Positions 20,208 to 32,049 of a stretch of 64,000 bases of DNA are shown one piece after another (position 1 is the first letter of the stretch; every line of letters begins with the position of its first letter). Origin of the DNA: Meira nashicola. Its lineage: Eukaryota; Basidiomycota; Exobasidiomycetes; Exobasidiales; Brachybasidiaceae. The stretch spans positions 393,178-457,177 of the forward strand of contig BCJU01000001.1 of NCBI GenBank assembly GCA_001600355.1, read 5' to 3'. Position numbers and translations under genes: made by a program. The notes under the pieces were generated by a model. That model saw nothing but the letters and a program-made list of their open reading frames with translations. It did not search any database and was not told where the DNA came from.

Positions 20208-23200
20208 TTACCATGTTCGATCTTTGCGCCACAAACGGCCAAGTTGACGTCCCATCCAGAAGTACAAACAACCAACAAATCTGAATGCAGTTAATGCAAA
20301 TGTAGACCAAAGGATTACGGCAAAGTAAATAGATTGTTTATTATTTTGATCTGCTTGAATTTGTTTTTGAGTTTCATCGCCACTGTAACCGTTCACATTT
20401 TCAATCAAAACGATTAAAATACCATTTGTCAATAACCAAAATGCAACTAAACGTGTTCGGAAAGTTCGATTACCATCGTCCATCGTTGGTTTTTCAACGA
20501 CTTCTGTACGTACGACAGGTGCAATCGCACGACTGACAACTTGTTTGAAAGTAGCATCGATATCCGCTTGTTCTCGTTCGATTTCCTCTACCGTTCCTGA
20601 TTCCTGACCGGGTTTATCCTTCTTGGTATCAACGGTGGGTAATGCATCTGCTTTATCGCTTCCTTTTGTACCCCAAGAAACATCGTGCAAATTGCAAAAT
20701 GCGTAAACGTTGAGAATGTTGATAAAAGAAGGAGCGATTAATAGATATTGTGGGAAACTTGTAAACATATGCCATGGATCTGCATATAGGATAGATGCGA
20801 TCATGTAAATACCAAAAGTAGCTGCAAGAGCAGCTAAAAGTACACTTGTTTCTCTCGTTGCAAAGAATTTATCAAAAAAGTCACCCGGTCGAGCTTCTGC
20901 CTCTTGGACACCTTTTATTGTCAAACCAATAGCAACAACTGTGAGATATGCTCCCAGAAATGCGAACACGATAAAGCTTGCTATATACGTCGCTTTTTCT
21001 CCTTTAGGTCGATTTCCAAGAGCGAGAACGAATTGTAAGACGATGAAGAAAATGTAAAGCCATTTGCATGCAGAATTAACCCAATGGAAAACGATCAACA
21101 ACGTTCCATGACCCTTTAACAATTCTGTAGGTAAAAAGTTGATAATGATGCTAAATGTGAGCCATAAATTGGCCAAAGCAAACCAAGAGAAAAGTAAATT
21201 GAACGCATTGTAAACCGCTTGAATGTGGAAGAAGAATAAACGAAGGATATTGTGATCAGACTTATAAATACGGAAAAAGTGAACCAAAGAATAAATCGAA
21301 GCAGCAAAACTACCATTCAACCATCTTCTACGTTGCGAGATCAATTCAGCTGCTCCTTCAGGTACATCAGTTTCACCTTTGGAAGGCTTAACATATGTCA
21401 ATGTCCATTTATCGCCAGCTTTTGCTACCAATTCGAAACACAAGATACGATCTTCTGCCAAGAACATGTTCTTTTCGAAAATACCCATTCCATGTAAACC
21501 TTTTTTGCCTAATCGTTCAGCAAGTGTATGATCACCGTGGAAGTATTGACCCAATGGACGACCTTGAATAGCTCGGAAACGGTAAGCACTAAATGCACCA
21601 GGCAAAACGCTCACATATCCAAATGCTGATTCGAGTGGCTTATCGAGAATGTTAGACATCTTGTATTCGAAATTTTGTGCTGCAACCAATGGATTGATCA
21701 ATTTACGACCGCTTTTGATCATAGCATGAATTTCACCACAAGCACCTCCAAGATTAGCATTGTTGTAAAAGGCTTCCCATAAATAGTATAGACTTTTGTG
21801 CCCTGGCTTGGTTCCGGCATCGATCAAAACACATACTTCAGGTTGCAATTGACGACCAAGAGCATTGAACAACCAACGATGACTGTTAATCTTTTTGCTA
21901 TTCTTTTGCTTCAAAACAAAGATCATTTGAACGGGCACAAGATTGTTAGCGTCTTCTCCATGTGGTTGAACCAATTCAGGCGAAGGAGTAACGGAAAGTT
22001 GCGTGGTATATTCAAAAATGTGAGCAATAGTTTCTTTTCCGTCCACTTTTCTTTTCATCACACCATCTTGATAAACACCAACGGTAGCTAAAAGGTCCAA
22101 TACTTCTTTATCACAAGGATCGATTCCATCAAAGACAAGAGAAACAACGATTCTTTGCCAACCAGGTCGACCTTCTTCTGCACTTCTTTTCCAGAATTTA
22201 GATGCTTTACTCTTGCAGATATCACGAATGTTGAGCATGACACCGTGTAAGGTACGTGCGAGCAAAGTACGATCTTCGTTGTAATATGTAATTGCGATCA
22301 ATAATTCTGTATCACGTTGATATTGCGAAGTTGTGCGTAATGTCCAGCCGTTGTCAGGTGTGAATTCATCAGGATCACATGTGGCTGCAGTGTACCGCAT
22401 ATGAGAGAATTCTGTTGTACGAGTTCCATTTAACCATTTGGGTTCAACACTATTGCGAACTGCTGTTGGTACACGATGTTCTACAACCCAATTTCCACGG
22501 GTTAATTTAACTTTACGTGTCAAACCTCTCTTTGGAGCTTGTTGTCTTTTCATCCATGCAACTTGACTTGCACTATCTTCCGGTCCAAGTTCACTTCCCG
22601 TATAAGGAGTGGCAGCGTTATGCATTCCGTAAGGTAAAGGCATCATTGGATATGTACCTTCATCGCTAGAGCCGTTACGACCGTATGCAGACATAGGAGG
22701 ATATCCTGTAAACTTTTCGGTAGATTGATTGAGAGGTACTTTTGGATCATCTTCAAGTTCATATGTGGATTGATTACCTTCGATGCCATGGGTGATAAAA
22801 CCACTAGCATAACTTGGATTACCATCTGAAACATGATAAAATGGGTTTGAATTATCCATCGTGACTGCACCTGTAGGTAATGTACGAGGAGGTTGAGGAG
22901 GAGGAGCACGGAAGCCTGATGCTGTTTGATTATATGTTGGTTGATCGTAGCTGTTTGAAGTATTGCGAAGGGGATCGCGTGGCTGTAGGAAGGAGGCGAT
23001 AGAAAGTGTAAGTAAACATTTCCGTTATTTTCTATCTTTGAACAAAATGAAAAGGTCGCTAATTCCTGTCTAGTCCCTACAATTTGCCTCAAAGACACAG
23101 GTGATGAGGCGGTGACTAATAAAGAACGCATCGTCGGTATTCCAATTAAAATTCATGCAAGCAACCGTGCGAGCAAGTTCTATTCATATAGATTATATCC

Positions 23201-23406
23201 CCGCCCTCCGGTTCAACCCGCTGAATTTTATTGTTTACGAACCCCATCCAATCAACCCATACCCTAAAATCAACCTTGTTTTTCATACTCACTGCTTGTG
23301 ATCGTACATTTTGAGCAGCAGGTGGATAAACTTGTCTACGGTTATACCCTTGTCCTGCTCCTCTTCCACCACCTCCCTGGCCATTTGGCCTTCCGTTTGA
23401 ATTCAT
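20208..23406 (-). CDS. Chitin synthase (class I-III division), two coding exons
   Basis: Chitin synthase polymerises UDP-GlcNAc at the plasma membrane. The main exon (20208-22982) contains the GT2 core: [63 protein letters not shown] and the product-binding QRRRWLNGS. Six or more membrane segments follow. The N-terminus is completed by a first exon at 23293-23406 ([12 protein letters not shown], Gly/Arg-rich). GTGAGT at 23292 and CTACAG ending at 22983 define a 310-nt intron, and the join reads RSQA|PRDPLRN in frame, running into [10 protein letters not shown]. Conserved core sequences resemble class III, but I cannot separate the classes by eye. An additional 5'-leader intron is possible (23417-23655). 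There is no myosin or cytochrome-b5 domain, so it is not class V. Confidence 0.92.
22983..23292 (-). other. Intron of the chitin synthase gene
   Basis: On the minus strand it starts GTGAGTATGA and ends CCTTCCTACAG. At 310 nt it is far longer than the 73-78-nt introns seen elsewhere in the window. The flanking exons join in frame without a stop. Confidence 0.7.
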
Positions 23407-24574
23407 TGAAGATCACCTAAAAGCGTATGGGCGGCAAAATGAACGTTGAACTAAATCCGTAAGAAATGATGATGATGGTGGTTTAAGTGTAAATAAGGTC
23501 AAATTGAAGCGAGAGAGAAGCAAAAGAAGCAAACGAATCGTTCCTTATTTTGATGATGATAAACAGGATATAAGAATAAAGACAAAATTGGAAAGTTTTG
23601 TATTAGCAACCATTGGACCAACAACAAAACAACGCTAATGATCAATGTTACTTACCTTTCTAAAACTTCTTTTTCCGTTCGGCGAAATTGAACGTAAGCC
23701 TGCTCAGTAGATGATCGAGGAGCAAGCGTAAAAAGCTGAACGACAGTCTGTTTTGGTAGAAGGAGAGATCATCTTTCAAATTATTGTTCGAGTAGGACAA
23801 AATACATACATACATACATACATTCATTCATTATTGTATGTATGATGTATCGCAATGCATAAACATGTCGATCCAAATCTGCAGTTCATACATTTTGAGG
23901 TACATCTGCACTCTTTCGTAAAATTTCCATTAAAGCTTGCATTCTTTGCTATTTTTTTTTTCGTGTTCTTCTTGATGGCTTAATTTAGCATCAAGCACAT
24001 AATCACTGTACGGCGAATAGTGTTAATTTCCCCTTTGTACATTGGTGGTCCCCCCTTTGTTTATAGGCTAAATTGACGTGCCGTGCAGATTATCACAGTT
24101 TTTTTTTTTTGACTCTCTTTCCTTCAACACCTACAAGACGCGTCCCAAAACAGGCAGCTTTGCTCTTACAAAATTCTACTCCCCGCAATCAATGAAACAT
24201 ATCATTCATTCCCGCATTCAACTTGATGCACGCTTGCTTAGGCGACAATGCAAAGCACGCACACTTTTATTCAACGCGTCAACCTGTGCATCAATCGTTC
24301 GGCTCGTAGGCGGCAGAGTTCAGGGCTGTGTACGGCACACCTAACAATATTGCGTCCTCGGAATTCCATATAATGAAGATCGTAATTGAATCACGAAATT
24401 TATCATTTCAAAATAGGTATGTGTGGGATGGTATAATGCATTAATGCATCTCTGTGCTACTAGAAGTACAATGTGAATGAATAAAGGATGATGAAAGTGT
24501 GCAAGAATGTTGTTGGTATATGATGGAAAAAAAGAAAGAAAAAAGAATACATAGAACATGACGAAACGGTTGTA
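23407..24574. other. Upstream region of the chitin synthase gene
   Basis: This 1.17-kb gap holds the chitin synthase promoter and leader and the 3' end of the RhoGEF gene. A GTAAGT donor (minus strand, 23655 downward) and a TTTTAG acceptor (23417) could define a 239-nt intron in the leader, 11 nt before the ATG. ATAC/ATTC microsatellite DNA lies at 23802-23832. ACGCGT hexamers lie near 24137 and 24273. No convincing gene is seen. Confidence 0.45.
23802..23842. repeat. ATAC/ATTC microsatellite with inverted GTATGTATG arm
   Basis: About five tandem ATAC units are followed by three ATTC units, then GTATGTATG, which is complementary to the first part. The tract can fold into a hairpin. It lies upstream of the chitin synthase gene. 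Confidence 0.7.
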
Positions 24575-27500
24575 TCAAGATCGTCTGTTGGTATTGGTTG
24601 AATGAGTGATTCCTCCTTTGCTTACCCGATCGCAATCAACTGCGACCCTATGAACAAAGTCTAAACTTCTTTGTAACCTTGCATTGCTTAAACTTTGAGG
24701 TGGTGTGTTTGCATGTAAATCTCGTAATAATAACAAATATCGTGGAATTCGTTGTGTAGGCATGATAACGATATCCATCGCTGTGAGCTTTTTCAAATTT
24801 CCATTTGAAGCACCTCCTGATCGACTGTTTCCTCCATTAGAATGAGCAGGTGGAGTTGGAGCTGCACTATTGTTGCGAGAGTTGAAGCCTGACAATGAGC
24901 TTGACGTGATAGGCATAACATCATTGCCTCCCTCCAAAGAAGATATTGAAGATGCCAAAGTTTTACTCTTTGTTCGATTCGCCAAGCCGTTTGAGAGCCT
25001 TCTCTTTGCATTCATAGGTGATGTTGTGGCCGATGGCGCCGGAGAGGACGCTTTTGAGAGAAGATATTGCGCTTTGTTGAGAGGCGATTGCTCCAAATGA
25101 GAGGCAGATGGAAGTGGGTTATAAGCATATTCATCTGTTGCTGTTGCTGATGTTGTCACTGCTGCTGCTTGAGTGTTCAAAGCGGAGGATGAAATCTTTT
25201 TGCGAAGTGCAGCGGCCATTGATGGGGTCATTGAAGAAATTGTACTTCTTCGCTTTGATGCGATTCCACTTGTTGCAGTTGATTGTTCCTCCATCGCTCT
25301 AAATCCATTATGAACATCTTCAGAAAAGGTAATCTGCGTAGGCGATTCGACAAATGTAGAAGTATTTGCAGAAATTGCCATAGAATCCTGAGCTTTGTTC
25401 ATATCAAACATCTTTTCAATGACACTTTTACTTCTTGTTGGAGAAGATGGAACAGACTTAAAGCCAGAAAGGTCGTTCTTCTCTTCTTCCTCCCTAGAAT
25501 TTTGCGCGTGAATAAGGTGTTGTGGTGATAGAATAGTGATCAGCCCGATTCGATTCCTAGCTTTGCCTTTCGGTCCTTCACTAATTCGTAAGGCGTCCAT
25601 GATATCTTTCACTGCAGAATTCCAAGCTACAAACGTGGCCTCCATCTGATTGCCCACAAGTCTGAATGCAGCACCAACTCCAGCAGCCGTAGGATTCTCA
25701 TCGATGCGATTTGCTAATGTACGACTCAAAGTGATTAATTGCGGCAAAAGATTGCGCATGATCACAAGATGTTGCGGAACGGGAGAGTTTTGATTTTGTC
25801 TCGCACTTCCGATAGCTGATGTCATCATCAGATTCGATGCTTGCATCCTACGTGATGGAACTACAGCCGTATCCATTTGACGAATGGTTGCCAACAAAGC
25901 CTCTAAATGAGCTGCATAACTACGTTCTGTCAAAACAATTTCACGAATGACAAATAAAGCTTTTACTTCTTTCTTCCAATCTTCATCATTGATAAAGGCT
26001 CCATCACGTAGTTTTCCGCTCGCTTTGCCCACACCAAGCTCAAGTGGCGACGGTCTTGTACCTCTTGCGGGACTGAAAGACTTGATTGGAGAAGTAGGGC
26101 TTTGACTATCTTCGCTACTGCTTATTGGAGAAACAGCGTTCTCAAAGCAAGGACCTGCACTCGATGAACGTTGACGGACAGGCGACAAGGATTGCAAACC
26201 TATTGAGGATGTTTCAGGAAGGCCGAACTGGAAGCTTTCATTCCAGCCAATTTGCGCTTGTTCGTCACTTTGCTTTGACAGAGATGGTTTACGTTGCCTT
26301 TGTCGTTCATCCTTCTCTTCGCGTTGCCTTTGAATTCGAGCTTGATTCAATTTACGTACTTGCTCAAGTGCTTGTAAAAATTCATGATCGTCAGCAATGC
26401 TTAAAGTTGGCTGTCTTGCATTGATCACAGTTCGTGCATGTGATCCTCTTTCAAGATTTGCAGACATTCCCATTGCTGAAGATGGCCGTTTGGGTAAGTC
26501 ATTGATGATCGATGTGGCTAAATCTGTATCTACGTTCAACGAAGGCTTTCGATTGTGTCCACGATGCTTCATCGATATCACGCCATCCTCTGTCGGTTGA
26601 TCAATGGATGATGTCGAGCTCAGCCCGGACTTATGGATCGAAGAGATTGAGGATGATCTTGGTGGCAAGCTTGAAAGCGAAACAGGTTGTCTCGAATGGA
26701 TTTTGCTGCTGCTGCCTGACAAGGAGCGGCGATGCTTGGCGTTAGAATTTGATTTCTCATTATGATTAAGAAGACTTGGATCGCTCTCAGAAGTTGTCAT
26801 AGGCGCCAAACGATCAGCACGGTAGGACGAAGGCGGTGAAATAGTAGAAGCACGTTTGACGTTAGCCAGATTTGATGTGGTTTTCGGTATGCTACCCGTG
26901 CCATAGAAGGAAGACGAAGCAGAATGTGCAGATTCATATACTGTACTTTCACTGACATCACGACTGACGGTATTGCTCCTCGAACGAGATCTGCTAACGA
27001 GCGGTTCAAATACTTTGCCCAGACTGATAGATCGTCTATGCGTAGCAAGACTGCTCTTGCTTCGAGGTGGCCAAGGCGGAATATCGGGCTCTATCAATGT
27101 TATAGTGGCAGCTCTCTGCAGGCCTTCGTCTTTAGTCTGAGCTTGTACTTGATCCAAAAGAGGTTCGGCAATGATATTTGTGTCTGCTTCACCAGAAGAT
27201 CGTTTGTCTGTTGTTTCATTCTTCTTTTCTGGCAGAGACTTTAGATTTGTTTTTGGTGATTCCACTGCATTTGCCATGCGAATTATAACATCATCCTCCC
27301 CGCGTGCTAATGCTTCAGCCAACTGAGCTGCCTCAAATTGCATGTATGACGTTGCTGGACTTTGCTCTGAAACTTCCTGTTTCGCAATCGGTTTGCTCTC
27401 CCACCAAGCATCCGTTGAAATTTCCAACGTATCCTTCGGCGGTAGTTTCGGGGGCATTTCATTGATTGTAGAATCTTTGATGCCCGAATCAACCATTGTC

Positions 27501-29716
27501 CCTACTGATATATGCGCAGAGGTAGAAGCGGTAGGCTTCCTGCGTAATGAGCCAGCCAGACGTGACCATGGTCTTTCTGGAATGTCTTTAAGCTTGGATT
27601 CAGATTGCTTCGACTTTGTCTGTTCGACGTCAAGTACAGTCACTGTGCCCACAGCCAAGCTTTTGATCGCTTCTGGGTTAACCTTCTTGGCGAGATCATC
27701 GAAGCTTTTACTTCGCGTACGTAAGAGCTTTGGCCTTGGGCGTTGTAATTTCCTGCTTGCTTCTGCGATTGCCGCTGTGACTGTATCCGATTCGCTCACC
27801 TGCTTAGAAGCTGTACTACCTTTTGAGGATGCAATCAGATCGCTCTTCGAGGCAATTGCAGGGTTTAGATTTACTGACGAGGTCGGAGCAAGACTGCTAA
27901 CGCTGAACGAGCCAAAATGATGAGATAATCGATGAGACCTTTTCTGCACCGTTGCTTTTTCAGTATGTAAGCCGTGTGATGATTCTGAATTGGATGAAAT
28001 GGAAGGAGAAGGTAAGGGTGTATTTTGATTGGAGAGATTTCCGGAAGAAGATGAGAATCGATTGCTCCCAGCAGACTTTTCTCGATTCCGGCTTTGCTTA
28101 CTCAACAACTGTTTGCTGATCCTACCAAAAGGTGAAGAAGAGCGTTCTGGAAGATGAAGGTTTGTTTGTGAATTATTCCGTGAGCCGGGCGTTGACACTG
28201 CCACATGAAGTGATGAGCTACTCGGTGAAGCATTTCTAGATGGCAAAGATGTATCTGATAAGCGTGCATCGGGAGAATGGTCGGGCGTCCAAGGAGAAAG
28301 TTGACTATCTCTACTATACATTGAAGATCTGAACAACTTTCCTGACTTGTTCAAGAATGATTTGAAGCTAGAACGTTGCCCATGTGAATCTTCTTCAATA
28401 GTATGCAGATTATTTGTCGATCCATTCAAAGAAGCCATGCCATCTAATCCTTGTGTGTACGCCTCATCTGTCGTACTTATACTCAAGGCTGGAATCGTGA
28501 CAGCGGATTGATTATTTCTTGAACTTGTGTCAGCCGAGCTCGATGCCTCATCTTTCGGGACTGGAAGAGGCTTGTTTCTGTGTGCTAGAGATGCAATCGA
28601 TGCGCCAGGAGATTGAATTGTATCGTGGCTTGATCGGCTAGGGATGGCTCCTGAAATAAGGGCGTGAGCGTTTCTGTCATTATTGCCTGTTTCCTGTCGT
28701 TTCACTTCATCTTCTTTTAACAGACTTTGGTTCGAACGAAGACTATGAGCTTCTGAGCGTTCAGAAATTGTATCTCTCACTGTCGTAGTAGGTGACATTA
28801 CCTCTTTCCCATCCTCTTGCTGCTCTATATCCTCCTCTGTTGGCATTATAGAATCCAATGAGATGGAATTTTCTAAAGCAACCCTGTCCCTTGATTCCAT
28901 TACAAACGCTTCCCTAGCGGGAGATCTTTGGGGTTGCACTATATTAATCGTATCTGAAGCGCTTTCCCTCAATTGTGAGCCGCTACCATCCTTTACCATA
29001 TAATTGCTTGCATTCAATTCAGTTTCTGGACTGGTTGGCGTTGTGGAAGCATTGCTGGAGCTACGTGCTAGACCGGTATATGCGTTTGCATTCTCATTTT
29101 GCTTGCCAAGCGAGCTGTTTGCCGATAAGGGAGGTGCGCCTACCGATGACGAAGTGCCACTAGAGGGAGGTTGAACATCAAAAGGCGATCCACTTCGGGT
29201 TGTAGATGAATGATGTGTATCGTGTGATGTGGTATGTGAAGTATGAGAGCGAAAAGATCTTGATCTCTCTTTGTTGGTGAACGTTGTGCTTGATGAATGC
29301 GCCAACCGATCATCGTCATCGTCTGAATTTGTGTGTGATATACTTTCTTGATTCAATGTAGCCTTAAGGTATGGCAGCATGGGGAAGTAGGGTGTTGTAA
29401 TTGATTCCCCTTTTTCCAATTCTGGAGACGGTCGACTGGCAGTTGGTATAATACCATTGCTCTCGATATACGATGGAGAAGAGGGTGTAAACAGTTTCAA
29501 AGGCGAACTCTGAGCGTCATGATAAGCGATACTATTATCACTCGTACTACCTGTACTGAATGTTGGAACCATTACTGTTGGTACACCGCTTTTGGAAGTC
29601 GAAAGTGTCGAATCACTCTGACTGCTGACTGCTATACTTCGATCCGCTGGGCGAACATCGCTCTCGCAATGTATGCCTTCGCTGTGCCTCATTATTGGCG
29701 GCACAGGGTGAATCAA
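24575..29716 (-). CDS. RhoGEF (Dbl-homology domain protein) with long Ser-rich N-terminus
   Basis: A 1713-residue single frame. The first ~1270 residues are Ser-rich and disordered with many basic-Ser motifs. The Dbl-homology (DH) domain, which catalyses GDP release from Rho GTPases, begins around residue 1280 (KALFVIREIVLTERSYAAHL). It is interrupted by a long Ser/Ala-rich insertion of ~200 residues. It finishes with MPTQRIPRYLLLLRDL, the diagnostic third conserved region, and VHRVAVDCDRV. No PH domain follows: the frame stops 13 residues later. A GTAAGC donor-like sequence just after DCDR leaves open that a further C-terminal exon exists, but I found no convincing continuation downstream. 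The target GTPase cannot be told from sequence. Confidence 0.85.
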   Translation of the reverse strand: MIHPVPPIMRHSEGIHCESDVRPADRSIAVSSQSDSTLSTSKSGVPTVMVPTFSTGSTSDNSIAYHDAQSSPLKLFTPSSPSYIESNGIIPTASRPSPELEKGESITTPYFPMLPYLKATLNQESISHTNSDDDDDRLAHSSSTTFTNKERSRSFRSHTSHTTSHDTHHSSTTRSGSPFDVQPPSSGTSSSVGAPPLSANSSLGKQNENANAYTGLARSSSNASTTPTSPETELNASNYMVKDGSGSQLRESASDTINIVQPQRSPAREAFVMESRDRVALENSISLDSIMPTEEDIEQQEDGKEVMSPTTTVRDTISERSEAHSLRSNQSLLKEDEVKRQETGNNDRNAHALISGAIPSRSSHDTIQSPGASIASLAHRNKPLPVPKDEASSSADTSSRNNQSAVTIPALSISTTDEAYTQGLDGMASLNGSTNNLHTIEEDSHGQRSSFKSFLNKSGKLFRSSMYSRDSQLSPWTPDHSPDARLSDTSLPSRNASPSSSSLHVAVSTPGSRNNSQTNLHLPERSSSPFGRISKQLLSKQSRNREKSAGSNRFSSSSGNLSNQNTPLPSPSISSNSESSHGLHTEKATVQKRSHRLSHHFGSFSVSSLAPTSSVNLNPAIASKSDLIASSKGSTASKQVSESDTVTAAIAEASRKLQRPRPKLLRTRSKSFDDLAKKVNPEAIKSLAVGTVTVLDVEQTKSKQSESKLKDIPERPWSRLAGSLRRKPTASTSAHISVGTMVDSGIKDSTINEMPPKLPPKDTLEISTDAWWESKPIAKQEVSEQSPATSYMQFEAAQLAEALARGEDDVIIRMANAVESPKTNLKSLPEKKNETTDKRSSGEADTNIIAEPLLDQVQAQTKDEGLQRAATITLIEPDIPPWPPRSKSSLATHRRSISLGKVFEPLVSRSRSRSNTVSRDVSESTVYESAHSASSSFYGTGSIPKTTSNLANVKRASTISPPSSYRADRLAPMTTSESDPSLLNHNEKSNSNAKHRRSLSGSSSKIHSRQPVSLSSLPPRSSSISSIHKSGLSSTSSIDQPTEDGVISMKHRGHNRKPSLNVDTDLATSIINDLPKRPSSAMGMSANLERGSHARTVINARQPTLSIADDHEFLQALEQVRKLNQARIQRQREEKDERQRQRKPSLSKQSDEQAQIGWNESFQFGLPETSSIGLQSLSPVRQRSSSAGPCFENAVSPISSSEDSQSPTSPIKSFSPARGTRPSPLELGVGKASGKLRDGAFINDEDWKKEVKALFVIREIVLTERSYAAHLEALLATIRQMDTAVVPSRRMQASNLMMTSAIGSARQNQNSPVPQHLVIMRNLLPQLITLSRTLANRIDENPTAAGVGAAFRLVGNQMEATFVAWNSAVKDIMDALRISEGPKGKARNRIGLITILSPQHLIHAQNSREEEEKNDLSGFKSVPSSPTRSKSVIEKMFDMNKAQDSMAISANTSTFVESPTQITFSEDVHNGFRAMEEQSTATSGIASKRRSTISSMTPSMAAALRKKISSSALNTQAAAVTTSATATDEYAYNPLPSASHLEQSPLNKAQYLLSKASSPAPSATTSPMNAKRRLSNGLANRTKSKTLASSISSLEGGNDVMPITSSSLSGFNSRNNSAAPTPPAHSNGGNSRSGGASNGNLKKLTAMDIVIMPTQRIPRYLLLLRDLHANTPPQSLSNARLQRSLDFVHRVAVDCDRVSKGGITHSTNTNRRS

Positions 29717-32049
29717 AGGTGTTCAATTGAATTGAATTGACTTGACTTCATTGGAGAAAGAAAGGTAAATTCACTTTGGTGATATGAATCTTTTCGCGTG
29801 TCAATCCGAAATAGCGGCCACGTGTGTATTTTTATGTGAAGTGATGTGACTGTTCCGTATATTTGTTTTCAAAAATATACACCGTAATAAATTAAGAGTT
29901 TTATATGATGATGATGATAGCAGCTTGATAGAATGAAGCTAAAGAATAAAAGGATGTTCAAAGTATGTACATACATAAAAATATGCAAACTGAAGCAGTA
30001 TTACGACAATCAATCATGTACCTCGCAGAATGAATGATTAGATCTTTGAACGACGCTTTAGACAGAAGATGGGAACCTGCATTTGATTGTCGAATGATTT
30101 TTATTTTTTTTACTGCACTGGATCACAATTTTGTCAGTACGCGGGATACCATTCACGCTAATGAAGATGAAGAAGAAGGCCAAAATAAATCAATCTCGTA
30201 AAACGTCACGAAAAACGCCCAAAAAAGGCACCGCGAATGAAAGAATGAATAAGCACACCCTATTATAAAATTGAAATCGTGCCAAAATAATATCACCTCC
30301 GCGTTTCAAAGTACGTGCTGCACTGCGCTGCCTACAATCAAATCGGATTGTGCCGCGCAATAATTATTATGCATCGTACAGATAATCTGACTTTGAATTT
30401 GCTAGCGTATTTTTGAATTGTTTGCAGAGTTTATTTGAGAATATTGGACCCTTTTTCACATCCGATCATAAGATGTATATAATATCTTTCTCATCGAGAC
30501 AAAGGCCGAAATTAAACAATATGTTCTAATTTTAATCGGACGGAAGCAATTTGAGAATTTTTCTGATCATGGATTCGTATATCAAAGTCTACCGAGATAA
30601 TATGCCTAGTATGCATACGCTAGAATTTGAATGGGTTTCTATTCACGCAAGGGGAGTCTTCTCTTCATACGCGTGCGCCCCGCATAAGACGCGTGCGTGA
30701 GCCTTTTTCTCGTTTTCATTCACACAATGATTAACGACGTCAACACGTCAAGATGCGTATCTATTGAGGAAACCCTAGAGTTAACAATTCTATTATTAGC
30801 GCGATCAAAGGTATGAAAGCGGCCTTCAAATATATATAAGCCAAATAAATAAAGCGCATTCAATCGATTTGGGTAATAAAAAGCGGATGTTGACGTATGG
30901 CTGGATTGATATGTATACTATTTTGATAGTTGATTTTTCTACCGAGAATGTGGAACTTCATTGTTTCTTTGAATCGATTATATGCATCGGTGATTAAATG
31001 ACGATTATCCGAAACCATACTTAATATCTTATACTTTCACGTGTTAGGCGTTATGATCATGATATCAAAGGTGAAGTGTGATAGATGTTTATGTATTTTA
31101 TGAAGTAGTAGTGTTCAGATATGGGTAGGGGCAATTTCTCGTAGATGAAAATGCTTTGAATGATAATACGTATTCCTAAAGACAGGCCTCGATTTTGTCA
31201 ATATCTTGCTAAAATGGAACCTTTTTTTCATATTATACCTACTTCTCTACTTCAAAGCTCCACTTTTATACTTGGTAAAGAATAAAATATGTCCCTCTCT
31301 TGCTAGTCATGAGATGGCTATTTTTTCTCATTTATTTTATTTCTTCTTAAAAGATGGTATATCTGATGAATAATTGAAGTTTAAAAGTGTAAATATAGAA
31401 AATAAAAATGGAAAGACAAAGTTTTATCTCAGGATGTTGATCATATCTCGGGCAATGCAGAATTAAGTGTACGTTTACTCGAGTTAACAAATTGCGAATC
31501 GTTTTAATATTAAATAAAATAAGAATAAAATCGTCATTTTGACTTTCAGAATAGTATTCGTACAAAGAAGAGTATAGTAGTTATATGGAAGTATTTCTGA
31601 TTTTCTGAACTCGCCACAATCCGAAACGACATCACGTACAGGATATTCCTCAATTTTTTCTTTTAAGTAATTCTTATTGCGATAATCACATCCGTGAGAC
31701 GATGAGCATGAGTATGCGTACGTAAGCATTAACCATTTTTCGCGTCGTAGGACTAATTCGCACAACGCCCTTTCTCTCCTTAATTCCGCATACAAAATCC
31801 AGGCGTGTGGCTAATCTGCAAGTGCAATAGATGCATGCAGATAAGCTTCAAAAAGTAAGAAAATGCCAGAGGATACTGTTATCCATCATCCCATCAATGA
31901 TATCAAATCAAGTGACAGAATCGCTTGATATCATGAACATATATTCTTTTGATTTCGAGAAAGGGTATGGATGCGAAATGTACGGAACAAATTATTTCAC
32001 AGAAATCAAATATGCATAGATGATGATACAGTATATGTAGATCGCAAAG
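29717..32049. other. Long divergent intergenic region between RhoGEF and ATG14
   Basis: This 2.3-kb AT-rich stretch contains both promoters. It includes a TATGTACATA palindrome at 29964-29973 and two ACGCGT hexamers 20 bp apart at 30669-30674 and 30689-30694. An AT-rich segment with ATATATATAAG-like sequence lies near 30830. Small frames such as 31484-31795 (minus) show no recognisable family. Confidence 0.5.

Noticed and set aside
22643..23131. A 162-residue minus-strand frame overlapping the chitin synthase N-terminus
   Set aside because: It runs through the intron and a different frame of exon 2; the spliced chitin synthase model explains the region.
24341..24640. A downstream exon completing the RhoGEF with a PH domain
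   Set aside because: Splicing from the GTAAGC to nearby AG acceptors gives short, non-PH sequences that soon stop.
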